Part shown: positions 1 to 10,138 of the stretch, piece after piece | Numbering within the stretch: position 1 is the first letter of the stretch | How the letters are laid out: every line of letters begins with the position of its first letter | Source of the DNA: Promethearchaeota archaeon | GTDB lineage: Archaea > Asgardarchaeota > Lokiarchaeia > Sigynarchaeales > SOKP01 | DNA: 64,000 nucleotides | Reading direction: 5' to 3' | NCBI GenBank assembly: GCA_013375495.1 | Contig: JABXKC010000020.1 | Span: 1-64,000, forward strand | The notes under the pieces: model-generated | Database searches by the model: none | What the model was told of the DNA's origin: nothing | What the model saw: the letters and a program-made list of their open reading frames with translations, nothing else | Position numbers and translations under genes: made by a program

Positions 1-1680
1 AGTGGAAATTATCAGATTGAACTCTGGCTACGATATTCAGAATTCGATGGGTACGGTCCCTTTACTATTTACTTTGCATTAAATAAAACCAACTACTACA
101 ATCAAACTTTACAACTTGATTTAAGTATTTTAGGATTAACCACTTCTCAAATTAATTCGCCCTCCCAGGATCAAACTTATGATTCGGACGAAATTTTAAC
201 GGTTATCTTATCGTATGACGATTTAGTAAAAGGTATTCCCCTCGATAATGCGCTTATTCAGTGGAAAGTAGGACTAAGCGGTACTTATTCCAGCACAAAT
301 GTAAGCTATGTGAGTGGAAATTATCAAATTGAACTCTGGCTACGATATTCAGAATTCGATGGGTACGGTCCCTTTACTATTTACTTTGCGTTAAATAAAA
401 CCAATTATTATAACCAAACAGAGTTGTTAAATGTTAATATTTTGGGGGTTATGACCTCTCAAATTGATTCACCAGCTCAGAATCAAACCTATGATTCGGA
501 TGAGATAATAACCATTATTTTATCGTATGACGATTCCGTAAAAAGTATCTCTATTGATAATGCGCTTATTCAGTGGAAAGTGGGACTAAGCGGTACCTAT
601 TCTAGCACAAATGTAAGCTATGTGAGTGGAAATTATCAGATTGAACTCTGGCTACGATACACTGAATTTGAGGGGTACGGACCCTTTACTATCTACTTTA
701 AATTAAATAAAACCAACTACTATAATCAAACTTTACAATTAGGATTAAATGTTTTAGGATTAACCACTTCTCAAATCGATTCGCCCTCTCAAGATCAAAC
801 CTATGATTCAGACGAAATTTTAACGGTTATCTTATCGTATGACGATCTCGTAAAAGGTATTCCCCTCGATAATGCGCTTATCCAATGGAAAGTAGGATTA
901 AGCGGTACCTATTCTAGCACAAATGTAAGCTATGTGAGTGGAAATTATCAGATTGAGCTCTGGCTACGAGATTCTGAATTCGATGGGTACGGTCCCTTTA
1001 CTATCTACTTTATGTTAAATAAAACCAATTATTATAACCAAACTGAGTCCTTAAATGTTAATATTTTAGGATTAACATCGTCTCAGTTGGAATCTCCTGC
1101 TCAAGATCAGACATTTGATTCGGACGAAATAGCGACGATTATTTTATCCTATGACGATTTAGTAAAAGGTATCCCTATCGATAATGCGCTTATTCAGTGG
1201 AAAGTGGGACTAAGCGGTACCTATTCTAGTACAAATGTAAGTTATGTGAGTGGAAATTATCAGATTGAGCTCTGGCTACGGCATTCTGAATTCGATGGGT
1301 ACGGATCCTTTACTATCTACTTTACACTAAATAAAACCAATTACTATAATCAAACTTTACAATTAGGGTTAAATATTTTAGGAGTTACAAATAGTCAAAT
1401 TGATTCACCAGCTCAAGATCAAACTTTCTATTCAAATGAAACACTAATAATAGTCTTATCGTATGACGATTTAGTAAAAGGTATTCCCATCGATAATGCG
1501 CTAATCCAATGGAAAGTGGGACTAGGCGGTACCTATTCTAGTACAAATGTGAGCTATGTGAGTGGAAATTATCAGATTGAACTCTGGCTACGATACACTG
1601 AATTTGATGGGTACGGCCCCTTTACTATTTACTTTACATTAAATAAAACCAACTATTATAATCAAACAACACAACTTAAC
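1..1680 (+). repeat. Tandem 312-bp coding repeats, block 1
   Basis: The segment encoding SGNYQIELWLR restarts at exactly 312-bp intervals (1, 313, 625, 937, 1249, 1561) and the copies are nearly identical in nucleotide sequence. Each unit encodes one Ig-like domain. The exact period and high DNA identity point to recent duplication or gene conversion. Confidence 0.92.
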
Positions 1681-4600
1681 TTCAATATTTTAGGGCTAAC
1701 AACATATAATCTTCTTAATTTAATGCAGTATGATCAACAATTACAATATAATAATGGTGTATATGAAGCTTTTCAGGGCGAAAATATCACTCTATATATG
1801 AATTTTATAAATCTCTATCCATATAAATTAATCTCAGGCGCAATTGGAAATGTGACTTTCGAAGGGGTGAGTTATTTGAATTATAGTGATATTGATGGAC
1901 TTTATTCATGGGAAATTGACACGAGTGATCTCCTTCCTGGTTCTTATTCGTTTTTTGTCAAATTTAATAAAACTAATTATTATAATCAATCATTATTGGT
2001 TTTTTTTGATATCAACATAATTAGCACGGATATCACAATCGAATCCATATTTGATGATAGTGGAATATTAGATCCTTATTACGTAAATGGTTATACTATT
2101 TATACTTCAAAAGGGGATTCTAATGTAACATTCATCATAACTTATTGGGATGTTAATCACACTTATCCTATTGCGGGATCGCTTGGCAATGTTACTATAA
2201 AAGGGGAGGAATTTTTAGTGAATACAACTTTATCAAATGGTAATGCTTGGTTTACTTTAAATTCTAGTAATTATAAGCAAGAAGTGGATTTTCTTATAAA
2301 TGTAACTTTCTGGAAAGTAAATTATTTTCAATGTACATTTTGTTTCAATTTAACAATTGTAAAATATGAAACTAATTCTTCATTGATAGCGGTAAAACAG
2401 ACGGGAGGATTAATTAATTCTGTTTACAATGGAACTCATTACATTATTTATCGCAATTATAACTCCACATTTCTAGTGGAATATTGGAACGAAGATGATA
2501 ATATTCCAATAGAAAATGCTGAAGTATCATTTGTATTAAAAATGGGTCTGAGTACGGTGTATTCTGATTCATCGTTCACAAATATTTCGGGTCAATATGA
2601 ATTTTACATCCCAACACACGATTTTATAACAGGTAATTATGAATTTACCATTACCTTTTCGAAAGAAGATTATAAGACATCTATAATCTATGGAAAAATA
2701 AGTATAGTTTTAATTCCTACAAACGGATCTCTTTTAGAGGTTTCTCAAATAAATCACATATCTGGACTTCCTGAAAACTTAACTTATTATTCATCAAATA
2801 ATACTTTCATAGGTTTATTAAGTTATAATACAACCATATCTTTTTCATTTTGGGATAAATTAAATGAAGAATGGATAAATTCGGGGGCTACCTGCTTATT
2901 ATTCTTTGATGAAATTTATTATTACAACACTAGTATGGTAAGTAATGGAATCTATTCATGGGTAATACCGACATATAATAAAGAAGGAACTTTTACAATT
3001 AAGATTATAATGACTAAATTTAATTGGGCAAATGTGTCTTATCAATTTAATTTAACAATAAATTATATACCCACAAGCTCTCAAATTGATTCACCAGCTC
3101 AAGATCAAATCTATGATTCGGATGAGATTTTGAATATAATACTATCTTTTGATGATACTTTAAAAGGAGTTCCCATTAGCGGGGCTATTATCCAATGGAA
3201 AGTTGGATTAGCAGGTACTTATTCAAGCACAAATATAAGTTATGTAAGTGGAAATTATCAGATTGAACTCTGGCTAAGGCATTCTGAATTCGATGGATAC
3301 GGTCCCTTCACTATTTATCTTATGTTAAACAAAACCTACTATTTAAACCATACTCTACAATTAGATTTTAACATTTTGGGATTATCAACATCTCAAATTG
3401 ATTCGCCATCTCAGGATCAGACTTACGATTCAGATGAGGTTATAACGATTATTTTATCGTATGACGATTTAGTAAAAAGTATTCCCATCGATAATGCGCT
3501 TATCCAATGGAAAGTGGGAATAGCGGGTACTTATTCCAGCACAAATATAAGCTATGTGACTGGAAATTATCAGATTGAACTCTGGTTAAGGCATTCTGAA
3601 TTCGATGGATCTGGTCTCTTTACTATTTACTTTATGTTAAACAAAACCAACTATTATAACCAAACTGAGTCTTTAAATATATATATACTTAGAGTAACTA
3701 CATCTCAAATTGATTTACCAGCTCAAGATCAAACCTATGATTCGGATGAGATTATAACGATTATTTTATCGTATGACGATTCCGTAAAAGGTATCCCCAT
3801 CGATAGCGCGCTTATCCAATGGAAAATAGGACTAAGCGGTACCTATTCTAACATAAATGTAAGCTATGTGAGTGGAAATTATCAGATTGAACTCTGGCTA
3901 CGATATTCTGAATTCGATGGGTACGGTCCTTTTATTATTTATTTCACGCTCAATAAAACCAACTATTATAATCAAACTTTACAACTGAATTTAAATATTT
4001 TAGGATTAACCACTCCTCAATTAGATTCACCTTCCCAAGATCAGACTTACGATTCAGACGAGATTATAACGATTATTTTATCATATGACGATCTCGTAAA
4101 AGGTATCCCCATTGATAATGCGCAAATCCAATGGAAGGTGGGATCAACGGGTACCTATTCTGACACAAATGTGAGCTATGTGAGTGGAAATTATCAGATT
4201 GAACTTTGGTTGAGACATTCCGAATTCGATGGGTACGGTCCCTTTACTATTTACTTTGCGTTAAATAAAACCAATTACTATAATCAAACTTTACAACTTG
4301 ATTTAAGTATTTTAGGATTAACTACTTCTCAAATAGATTCTCCTTCCCAAGATCAAACTTTCTATTCAAATGAAACACTAATAATAGTCTTATCTTTTGA
4401 CGATTATATCAAAGGGATTCCAATTATTGATGCAAATATCCAATGGAAAGTGGGATTAAGCGGTACCTATTCTAGTACAAATGTGAGCTATGTCAGTGGA
4501 AATTATCAGATTGAACTTTGGTTGAGACGTTCCGAATTCGATGGCTGTGGTCCCTTCACTATTTACTTTAAGTTAAATAAAACCAATTATTATAACCAGA

Positions 4601-5709
4601 CAGAAATGTTAAATATTAATTTAATCGGTCTGACCTCTATAAATATAATAAATATAACTCAATATAATCAAACACTTTCGTTAAGTGGTTCTATTTATGA
4701 GTGTCAAACAGGAGAAAATCTAACAATTTATGCGAATTTTTTAAGTGATTATCCTAACAAGACAATAACAGGAGCAACAGGGATATTAACTTTTAATGGA
4801 GATATTTATATGAGTTTAGAAAATATGGAAGGAGTATACGAATGGGAAATTGACACTAGTTCATTAGCCTTCGGTTTATATAATTTTAATATAACTTTTT
4901 ATAAGACATATTATGAAAATAGCACGAGCTTATACGAATTTAGATTAAATAATTTAATTGCAAAAATCAAATGTGTTCAGAAACCAGACAGTATTAGACA
5001 GGGAGATTCGTTTTATTTAAACTTGAAACTATATTATACATTATTTGATGAATATCCAATTAATAATGCAAATATATCTTTAATGATTGATTTTGGAACC
5101 TCAATTTCATATATGGATGCTTTTACAAACTCGAGTGGTATAACAAGTTATAAAGTAGTTGTTCCTAGAAATGCAAATAGAATTGTTATTACCGCATATT
5201 ATTCAGGCAATGGGACATATACTTCAGCATCATTAGAAATTACTGATATTGAACTAATACCAGTAGAGAAGGGAACTTTTCCATTTGAGCTCTTATTAAT
5301 AATTATTATAGGAGGAGCGATAGCTATTGGATTATCTGGAGTATTCATCATTAGGAAGAAATCAAAAAAGAAAAGTTTAAAAGCTAAAGGACAAGCCCCA
5401 GTGGAGCCAAAATCAGAAAAAGTATCAAAAGCAAAAATAGTAGAACATTCTAAACCAGAAGCGGTGGAAGATACGGAAATTGTTTCTCCTGAAACGCCTA
5501 CTCCAATATTAAAAGAGGAGGCTAAAGGGAAAATACCTGAAGAATCTGAGCCGATATCCAAAGAAGAAATGAATGGAAAAGCAACAAAATCACTTACTCC
5601 AAATTCTTCTGAGAAAAAAAAAGCAAAGAAAGAAAAGAATGTAAAAAAAAACAAAAAAGCTAAAAAAACTAAAAAAACTAAAAAATCAAATAATGAAAAT
5701 GCTAAATAA
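1..5709 (+). CDS. Giant repeat-containing surface protein, C-terminally membrane anchored (5' end outside window)
   Basis: The frame is open from base 1 to the TAA at 5707-5709, so about 1,902 residues are visible and the N-terminus is missing; the GTG at 310 is an internal Val codon, not a start. Two blocks of about 104-residue Ig-like beta-sandwich repeats are marked by the motif SGNYQIELWLR, starting at 1, 313, 625, 937, 1249 and 1561, and again at 3247, 3559, 3871, 4183 and 4495. Diverged domains of similar style lie between and after the blocks. N-glycosylation sequons (NKT, NQT, NVS) recur in each repeat. Near the C-terminus there is one membrane helix (about 5281-5350: LLLIIIIGGAIAIGLSGVF) followed by a cytoplasmic tail very rich in Lys, Glu, Ala and Pro. 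This is the layout of an archaeal surface-layer or adhesion glycoprotein; the function is inferred, and no catalytic motif is visible. Confidence 0.85.
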   Translation, partial: SGNYQIELWLRYSEFDGYGPFTIYFALNKTNYYNQTLQLDLSILGLTTSQINSPSQDQTYDSDEILTVILSYDDLVKGIPLDNALIQWKVGLSGTYSSTNVSYVSGNYQIELWLRYSEFDGYGPFTIYFALNKTNYYNQTELLNVNILGVMTSQIDSPAQNQTYDSDEIITIILSYDDSVKSISIDNALIQWKVGLSGTYSSTNVSYVSGNYQIELWLRYTEFEGYGPFTIYFKLNKTNYYNQTLQLGLNVLGLTTSQIDSPSQDQTYDSDEILTVILSYDDLVKGIPLDNALIQWKVGLSGTYSSTNVSYVSGNYQIELWLRDSEFDGYGPFTIYFMLNKTNYYNQTESLNVNILGLTSSQLESPAQDQTFDSDEIATIILSYDDLVKGIPIDNALIQWKVGLSGTYSSTNVSYVSGNYQIELWLRHSEFDGYGSFTIYFTLNKTNYYNQTLQLGLNILGVTNSQIDSPAQDQTFYSNETLIIVLSYDDLVKGIPIDNALIQWKVGLGGTYSSTNVSYVSGNYQIELWLRYTEFDGYGPFTIYFTLNKTNYYNQTTQLNFNILGLTTYNLLNLMQYDQQLQYNNGVYEAFQGENITLYMNFINLYPYKLISGAIGNVTFEGVSYLNYSDIDGLYSWEIDTSDLLPGSYSFFVKFNKTNYYNQSLLVFFDINIISTDITIESIFDDSGILDPYYVNGYTIYTSKGDSNVTFIITYWDVNHTYPIAGSLGNVTIKGEEFLVNTTLSNGNAWFTLNSSNYKQEVDFLINVTFWKVNYFQCTFCFNLTIVKYETNSSLIAVKQTGGLINSVYNGTHYIIYRNYNSTFLVEYWNEDDNIPIENAEVSFVLKMGLSTVYSDSSFTNISGQYEFYIPTHDFITGNYEFTITFSKEDYKTSIIYGKISIVLIPTNGSLLEVSQINHISGLPENLTYYSSNNTFIGLLSYNTTISFSFWDKLNEEWINSGATCLLFFDEIYYYNTSMVSNGIYSWVIPTYNKEGTFTIKIIMTKFNWANVSYQFNLTINYIPTSSQIDSPAQDQIYDSDEILNIILSFDDTLKGVPISGAIIQWKVGLAGTYSSTNISYVSGNYQIELWLRHSEFDGYGPFTIYLMLNKTYYLNHTLQLDFNILGLSTSQIDSPSQDQTYDSDEVITIILSYDDLVKSIPIDNALIQWKVGIAGTYSSTNISYVTGNYQIELWLRHSEFDGSGLFTIYFMLNKTNYYNQTESLNIYILRVTTSQIDLPAQDQTYDSDEIITIILSYDDSVKGIPIDSALIQWKIGLSGTYSNINVSYVSGNYQIELWLRYSEFDGYGPFIIYFTLNKTNYYNQTLQLNLNILGLTTPQLDSPSQDQTYDSDEIITIILSYDDLVKGIPIDNAQIQWKVGSTGTYSDTNVSYVSGNYQIELWLRHSEFDGYGPFTIYFALNKTNYYNQTLQLDLSILGLTTSQIDSPSQDQTFYSNETLIIVLSFDDYIKGIPIIDANIQWKVGLSGTYSSTNVSYVSGNYQIELWLRRSEFDGCGPFTIYFKLNKTNYYNQTEMLNINLIGLTSINIINITQYNQTLSLSGSIYECQTGENLTIYANFLSDYPNKTITGATGILTFNGDIYMSLENMEGVYEWEIDTSSLAFGLYNFNITFYKTYYENSTSLYEFRLNNLIAKIKCVQKPDSIRQGDSFYLNLKLYYTLFDEYPINNANISLMIDFGTSISYMDAFTNSSGITSYKVVVPRNANRIVITAYYSGNGTYTSASLEITDIELIPVEKGTFPFELLLIIIIGGAIAIGLSGVFIIRKKSKKKSLKAKGQAPVEPKSEKVSKAKIVEHSKPEAVEDTEIVSPETPTPILKEEAKGKIPEESEPISKEEMNGKATKSLTPNSSEKKKAKKEKNVKKNKKAKKTKKTKKSNNENAK
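3070..4640 (+). repeat. Tandem 312-bp coding repeats, block 2
   Basis: Five further copies of the same unit (marker motif at 3247, 3559, 3871, 4183 and 4495) are again exactly 312 bp apart. About 1.4 kb of diverged domains separates them from block 1, and the offset between blocks (1,686 bp) is not a multiple of 312. Confidence 0.92.
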
Positions 5710-5740
5710 ATAGGGGAGAGAACTTATTTAGGGACAATGT

Positions 5741-5757
5741 TTATTCTTTTTTTTTTA
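5741..5757 (+). terminator. Oligo-T terminator after the surface protein gene
   Basis: A run of ten T residues (5747-5756) lies about 40 bp past the stop codon, in the short gap between convergent genes. Oligo-T tracts are the usual archaeal termination signal. Confidence 0.5.
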
Positions 5758-5781
5758 TGTTATAATATAGGTTCAATTGAA

Positions 5782-7038
5782 TCAGTCAGTTATTCCATTT
5801 TCAGTGATGCTAAATACAGCTTCACCTTCAGGTAAATGTGGGGCATCTATCATTTTCGCTACTCGCTGTTCACCTTTACCTTTTCTTAAATATACTCTAA
5901 TTGTTGATCCATGTGCTACTATATTTCCCCCAGCTGCAACAGTTGGATTTCCATAAAAAACATCAGGTTTTGATTGAACTTGGTTTGTTACAATCACGCT
6001 TAACTCAGGAAAAATATCAGTTAATCTTAATAAATCGTGCAAATGAGTGTTTATAGTCTGTTGTCGATTTGCTAAAGTACCCCTTCCAACATATTCACTT
6101 CTAAAATGTCCAATCAATGAGTCAACGATAATGAGTTTTATATTTTTCTCTTTAATAAGATTAGATGCTTCTTTTATTAACAATATTTGGTGATCAGAAT
6201 TATACGCTCGGCCAAAAACTATATTTTTTAAAATTTTTTTGTGATCTAAGTCAAGACCCTCAGCCATTTGAATAATTCGTTCTGGTCTAAAAGTACCTTC
6301 AGTATCTATATACAATGCATTCCCATTTAAACCACCATCTTCTTTTGGCAATTGAACATTGACACATAGCATATGAGCTAATTGAGTTTTTCCTGTCCTA
6401 AATTCGCCAAAAAACTCAACAACGCATCCAGTCTCAATTCCACCACCAAAAAGATTGTCAAGTTCTTGACTACCTGTTGTTATTCTTGCTATATTTCTTC
6501 TGTGTTCCCACACGGCCTCTGCGGACTTAAAACCAATATCTAGCTTATCCATCGACGCTTTTATTAGCTTTGCCGTTGTTTTATCTCCCAAACCAGATTC
6601 TGCTTGAATTATACTAGGTGGGGTGTATGCAATAGATTCTAGGCTACCGAATCCTGCTTTAATCAGTTTTTTAAGAGTGGCTTCACCTACACCCGGAAGT
6701 TTTTTAACTGCATCTACACTAACATTTTTATCGCTATCTGCGGTTTGAACCTCATCATCAAAATCTTCATCTTCTTCAATTTCGTTTAGGAGTTCTTCTT
6801 CATCCATTTCAGTAGGAATTTCTTTCTCTTCTTCTATAGTATCATAATCTTCTAGTTCTAATTCATCAGATTCAGACTCAACTTCGATAAGTTCTTCTTT
6901 TTCTGATTCAAATCGAGCAAAATTCAAATGTTCCTTGTAAATCTTACCTTTTGTATGATTGCGCTTACATTCTTGGCAATAATAAGGAGCTCCGGTGCCA
7001 GATTGCCCTCCATTATCTACTTCGCTTGCTTTAGCCAA
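5782..7038 (-). CDS. radA: DNA repair and recombination protein RadA with N-terminal zinc-finger extension
   Basis: Archaeal RecA/Rad51-family recombinase that forms nucleoprotein filaments for homologous recombination. The ATPase core has Walker [10 protein letters not shown] (about 211-219), a Walker B region [15 protein letters not shown], and the ANRQQ and TNQV segments typical of RadA. A helix-hairpin-helix region ([17 protein letters not shown], about 114-130) precedes it. At 418 aa it is longer than usual archaeal RadA (about 320-350). The extra N-terminus has a compact C-x2-C-x3-H-x8-H cluster (C21, C24, H28, H37) and then a very acidic linker (about 45-100). The start codon is TTG, preceded at short distance by GTGAT. 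The gene stands alone, convergent with the surface protein gene. Confidence 0.93.
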   Translation of the reverse strand: MAKASEVDNGGQSGTGAPYYCQECKRNHTKGKIYKEHLNFARFESEKEELIEVESESDELELEDYDTIEEEKEIPTEMDEEELLNEIEEDEDFDDEVQTADSDKNVSVDAVKKLPGVGEATLKKLIKAGFGSLESIAYTPPSIIQAESGLGDKTTAKLIKASMDKLDIGFKSAEAVWEHRRNIARITTGSQELDNLFGGGIETGCVVEFFGEFRTGKTQLAHMLCVNVQLPKEDGGLNGNALYIDTEGTFRPERIIQMAEGLDLDHKKILKNIVFGRAYNSDHQILLIKEASNLIKEKNIKLIIVDSLIGHFRSEYVGRGTLANRQQTINTHLHDLLRLTDIFPELSVIVTNQVQSKPDVFYGNPTVAAGGNIVAHGSTIRVYLRKGKGEQRVAKMIDAPHLPEGEAVFSITENGITD

Positions 7039-7282
7039 TACTAATCACATCTATATTAAAATTTAGTGTTATTTTTATATTTCCTATTAATTATTGTATA
7101 AGTATTGTAAAAGTTATTTTAAAAAGAATAGACACCTAATTTATTAGAATTCTAAAATATTAGTCTGTTAATAAATAGTCACTTGATAGAAATATCTATG
7201 TCATGTGATTAACACAATTCATATTTATGTAAAACTATATTACCTTAGTATAACCAGAATATTTTTAATTGGTGATAAAAAC

Positions 7283-8527
7283 TTGAGTGTATTTTTAAAT
7301 TTTGAATATTATCCAAAAATTAATGCCAATTTACTAGAGATATCGAAAAAAAAAGCTTTATCGAATAAAAGTAAATGGGATCCTCCATTTTTTACCGATA
7401 CAGAATCTTATGTCGACATGAATGAAATTCAGCTAATTTCCAAGGATTACTTAGTCGATAAAATAAAAAATGTAATAGTTTTAGGAACCGGAGGGTCAAT
7501 CCAGACGCTACTTGCTTTAAGACATTTATCTAAAAAGAGATTATATCCTATAACAAGTTCTCGAGCTGTGGAGTTGAAACAATGTCTTGACGAGACCACT
7601 CCAGAAGATTCAATTGTTATCCCTATTTCTCGGGGAGGAGAGACTTTAGATGTAAATTCTACGATTGGAATTTTCTTAAAAAATCGTTACAAATTTTTAG
7701 GGCTCTCTTCAAAGGGTACAATGTATCACATGTTAGAGAAGATTGAGTGTCCCATTCTCGAAGTTCCGGATCTCGCTGGTCGTTTTGCGGGATCAGTTTC
7801 TAATGTTGGAATTCTTCCGGCGTTTCTGTTAGGTATTAATGTTGACGATTTTTTAACAGGACTAAATAATGGTTATAGGAAATTTATGAATTTTAACGAC
7901 AATCCTGCGTTAAATTTTTCTATTTTTCTTTATAATTTGTACAAAAAAGGTTTTAAAGTTGTCTTTTCTATGCCATATTCGTTGAATCTTGAAGGAAGCG
8001 TAGGATTATTTGTTCAAGAAATTTCAGAGAGTACAGGAAAAGAAGAACAAGGTTTAATTGGTACATACCAATCAGCTCCTCTTTGTCAGCATTCCGTATT
8101 AGAATATCTCTTAGGGGGGACAAAAGGCGCCGTAATTCCAGTATTGTGGGCTATAACAGATGAAAAAGCAGATTTAATATTAAAATCTTCAATAGGTTAT
8201 ATTAACAATCAAACCGCTCAAACTGTTGTGAATTATCAAGCAGATGCTACTTTTCAAGCGATATTAGACCAAGGAGTTCCTTCGGCAAAAGTAACGATTG
8301 AACGCCCTGACGAATATAATATGGGTAATTTAATCGCTTTTATTCAATCAAGTATTTATTATTTATGTTTATTATTAGATGTAAACTGGTCGAACAATCC
8401 AAAAGTAATTATAGGAAAAGAAATTGGAAATAAAGCGTTAAAAAGCAAAAGCTCACTTGAACAAAGAAAGAACACTCGAGAAAAATTAGCTGCAAGGGTA
8501 TTTAGTCAAAAATTCTTTGAAGAGTAA
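7283..8527 (+). CDS. Glucose-6-phosphate isomerase-like SIS-domain protein
   Basis: Sugar-phosphate isomerase of the phosphoglucose isomerase family, predicted to interconvert glucose-6-phosphate and fructose-6-phosphate in the cytoplasm. Visible family signatures are the SIS-domain phosphate-binding segments VLGTGGSIQT and ISRGGETLD, the GRFAGSVSNVGILPA segment (family pattern GRFS-S-GLLP), and QHSVLEYLLGG in the second domain. The frame is open from a GTG at 7205, but the first 26 residues are unlike the family. I prefer TTG at 7283 because a GGTGAT Shine-Dalgarno motif (7271-7276) sits just ahead of it, giving 414 aa and MSVFLNFEYY. Exact substrate preference (glucose versus mannose phosphate) cannot be read from sequence. 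Confidence 0.82.
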   Translation: MSVFLNFEYYPKINANLLEISKKKALSNKSKWDPPFFTDTESYVDMNEIQLISKDYLVDKIKNVIVLGTGGSIQTLLALRHLSKKRLYPITSSRAVELKQCLDETTPEDSIVIPISRGGETLDVNSTIGIFLKNRYKFLGLSSKGTMYHMLEKIECPILEVPDLAGRFAGSVSNVGILPAFLLGINVDDFLTGLNNGYRKFMNFNDNPALNFSIFLYNLYKKGFKVVFSMPYSLNLEGSVGLFVQEISESTGKEEQGLIGTYQSAPLCQHSVLEYLLGGTKGAVIPVLWAITDEKADLILKSSIGYINNQTAQTVVNYQADATFQAILDQGVPSAKVTIERPDEYNMGNLIAFIQSSIYYLCLLLDVNWSNNPKVIIGKEIGNKALKSKSSLEQRKNTREKLAARVFSQKFFEE

Positions 8528-8547
8528 TCTTGTTCCTCCTACATTTG

Positions 8548-9972
8548 CTACCGAGTAATAAAAGCATCATATAATACATTTACAGCTTTTTTACAATTTT
8601 CTCTATCAATTATTGCTGTAAAGTTTAATTCTGAAGATCCTTGCGCAATTGCTTTTATATTTATATTGTTATCTCCTAAAGATGTGAACACTCTACCCGC
8701 TATTCCAGGAGTGTAAAGGATTCCCGCCCCAATAACAGCAACTAAAGAAATTTCATGATCAATCTTTATTTTAAACCATTTTTCTCCAAAAAAACCGGAA
8801 TTCCTTAATAAAAAACTTGCTTTCATTGAATCGTCATATTCGATACCGAAAGTTATATTGTTTTCTGAGGAACTTTGCGATATAAAGACGATATTTACAT
8901 TATTATCACCTAAAAGAGAAAATAATTTCGAAGCAGTCCCAGATAATGGAACCATAGTATCACTTTCTAAGGTGACCATTGAAAGTTTTTCTATAGACGT
9001 TATAGCTTTAATATCATCATCACCTTTAACAATTTCTTTAGTAATTGTAGTAAAATCTTCTGAATCTGGTTCGTTGAAATACCTGACTTCAGATGGAATT
9101 TCTCCTTTTTCGTTAACATCAAGACATAAAGGGTGGAGAACCTTAGTACCGAAAAAAGCTAACTCTTTGGCTTCTTTATAAGAGATATTTTTTATGAGTG
9201 AGGTTTTTCTGGCAATGCTTGGATCTGCATTTAAAAAGCCTTTTACATCCTTCCAATATATAATTTTACATTGAAATAAATTGCGTAGAGCATATGCCAG
9301 TATAGCTGCTGATAAATCAGTTCCACCTCTCCCTAAAGTAGAAATTTTATTGTCTTTCGTAGAACCATAATATCCACTTACACAAACTAGATTATTTTTA
9401 TCAGAACTTAAAAGAGGATATAATTTTTCTTTTACAAGTACCTCTGTTTCTTCAAGTAAAGGAAGCGCGCGTCCAAAATTATCGTCTGTTTTTATAATTT
9501 TATCAGAGAAGATATGATTTGATTTATATCCATTTGAAGATAAAAATTTACTTAAAAGGAAAACACTGAGTTTTTCTCCGTAAGAAACAACCAAGTCATA
9601 AATATCAGCACTTGGACGGATTAATTTAATAAGTCGCCCTAGTTGCTTTAATTCTTCAATGTTAGTTTGAATAAATTCTACCGTTTCGCTATATTCAAAC
9701 CGATCCTTGTCTATTATATCATCAACAAGTTGAATATGCATATTGTATATTTCTTCAATAAGTATATCACAATTGTTTTCTTCAATACAAGATTTTTCAT
9801 AGAATTCTATTAATTTATTTGTCATACCCTGTATAGCGGAAGCAACAATCATCACTCTTGTGGATTCTATATATTTTTTTATAATATTTGTTATCTGAAG
9901 ATAAGAATGCCTATTATGTAAGCAAGAACCCCCAAACTTCATAACTATTAAAGAATTTTTACTAATTTCCAT
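8548..9972 (-). CDS. Aspartate kinase
   Basis: Phosphorylates aspartate to aspartyl-4-phosphate, the first step towards lysine, threonine and methionine. The N-terminal kinase domain carries the signature KFGGSCL, the GRGGTDLSAA segment and the aspartokinase-type KDVKGFLNADP. The C-terminal part (from about residue 330) contains two ACT-type regulatory domains (SLLGDNNVNIVFISQSSSEN and SLGDNNINIKAIAQGSSELN), so allosteric feedback control is likely. The frame is open from TTG at 9990, but ATG at 9972 (MEISKNSLIVMKFGGS) gives the usual spacing to KFGGS. It is about 474 aa, normal for monofunctional aspartokinase. No homoserine dehydrogenase fusion is present and no other lysine or threonine gene is adjacent. 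Confidence 0.93.
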   Translation of the reverse strand: MEISKNSLIVMKFGGSCLHNRHSYLQITNIIKKYIESTRVMIVASAIQGMTNKLIEFYEKSCIEENNCDILIEEIYNMHIQLVDDIIDKDRFEYSETVEFIQTNIEELKQLGRLIKLIRPSADIYDLVVSYGEKLSVFLLSKFLSSNGYKSNHIFSDKIIKTDDNFGRALPLLEETEVLVKEKLYPLLSSDKNNLVCVSGYYGSTKDNKISTLGRGGTDLSAAILAYALRNLFQCKIIYWKDVKGFLNADPSIARKTSLIKNISYKEAKELAFFGTKVLHPLCLDVNEKGEIPSEVRYFNEPDSEDFTTITKEIVKGDDDIKAITSIEKLSMVTLESDTMVPLSGTASKLFSLLGDNNVNIVFISQSSSENNITFGIEYDDSMKASFLLRNSGFFGEKWFKIKIDHEISLVAVIGAGILYTPGIAGRVFTSLGDNNINIKAIAQGSSELNFTAIIDRENCKKAVNVLYDAFITR

Positions 9973-10058
9973 TATAACCAAAATTCTCAATTATATTTTT
10001 ATTGGTATTAGAATAATTTAGGAACTTATAGATTTTTCTTAAAATTAAGATAGAAAAC

Positions 10059-10080
10059 TTATGAGAAATGATTCTCATAA
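10059..10080. promoter_or_regulatory. Perfect 9-bp inverted repeat resembling a metal-regulator operator
   Basis: Half-sites TTATGAGAA (10059-10067) and TTCTCATAA (10072-10080) are separated by ATGA. It lies 87 bp upstream of the aspartate kinase ATG and 59 bp after the dCMP deaminase stop. The TGAGAA-N-TTCTCA-like symmetry resembles Fur-type boxes, but a terminator hairpin for the upstream gene is an alternative. Confidence 0.45.
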
Positions 10081-10138
10081 TTTAGGATTCATAACTCTCC
10101 CCATAAACAAAATTATTCTATACTTAATCTAGTTAATA

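Noticed and set aside
1..1680. CRISPR-like array at the window start
   Set aside because: The repeat period is 312 bp, there are no short spacers, and the repeats are in-frame coding sequence for Ig-like domains.
5199..5654. Minus-strand ORF rich in Phe and Ser
   Set aside because: It is the antisense of the Lys/Glu-rich tail of the surface protein. Composition bias keeps the reverse frame open; no ribosome site.
7205..7282. N-terminal extension of the isomerase from GTG 7205
   Set aside because: The first 26 residues do not resemble the family, whereas TTG 7283 has a well-placed GGTGAT ribosome site.
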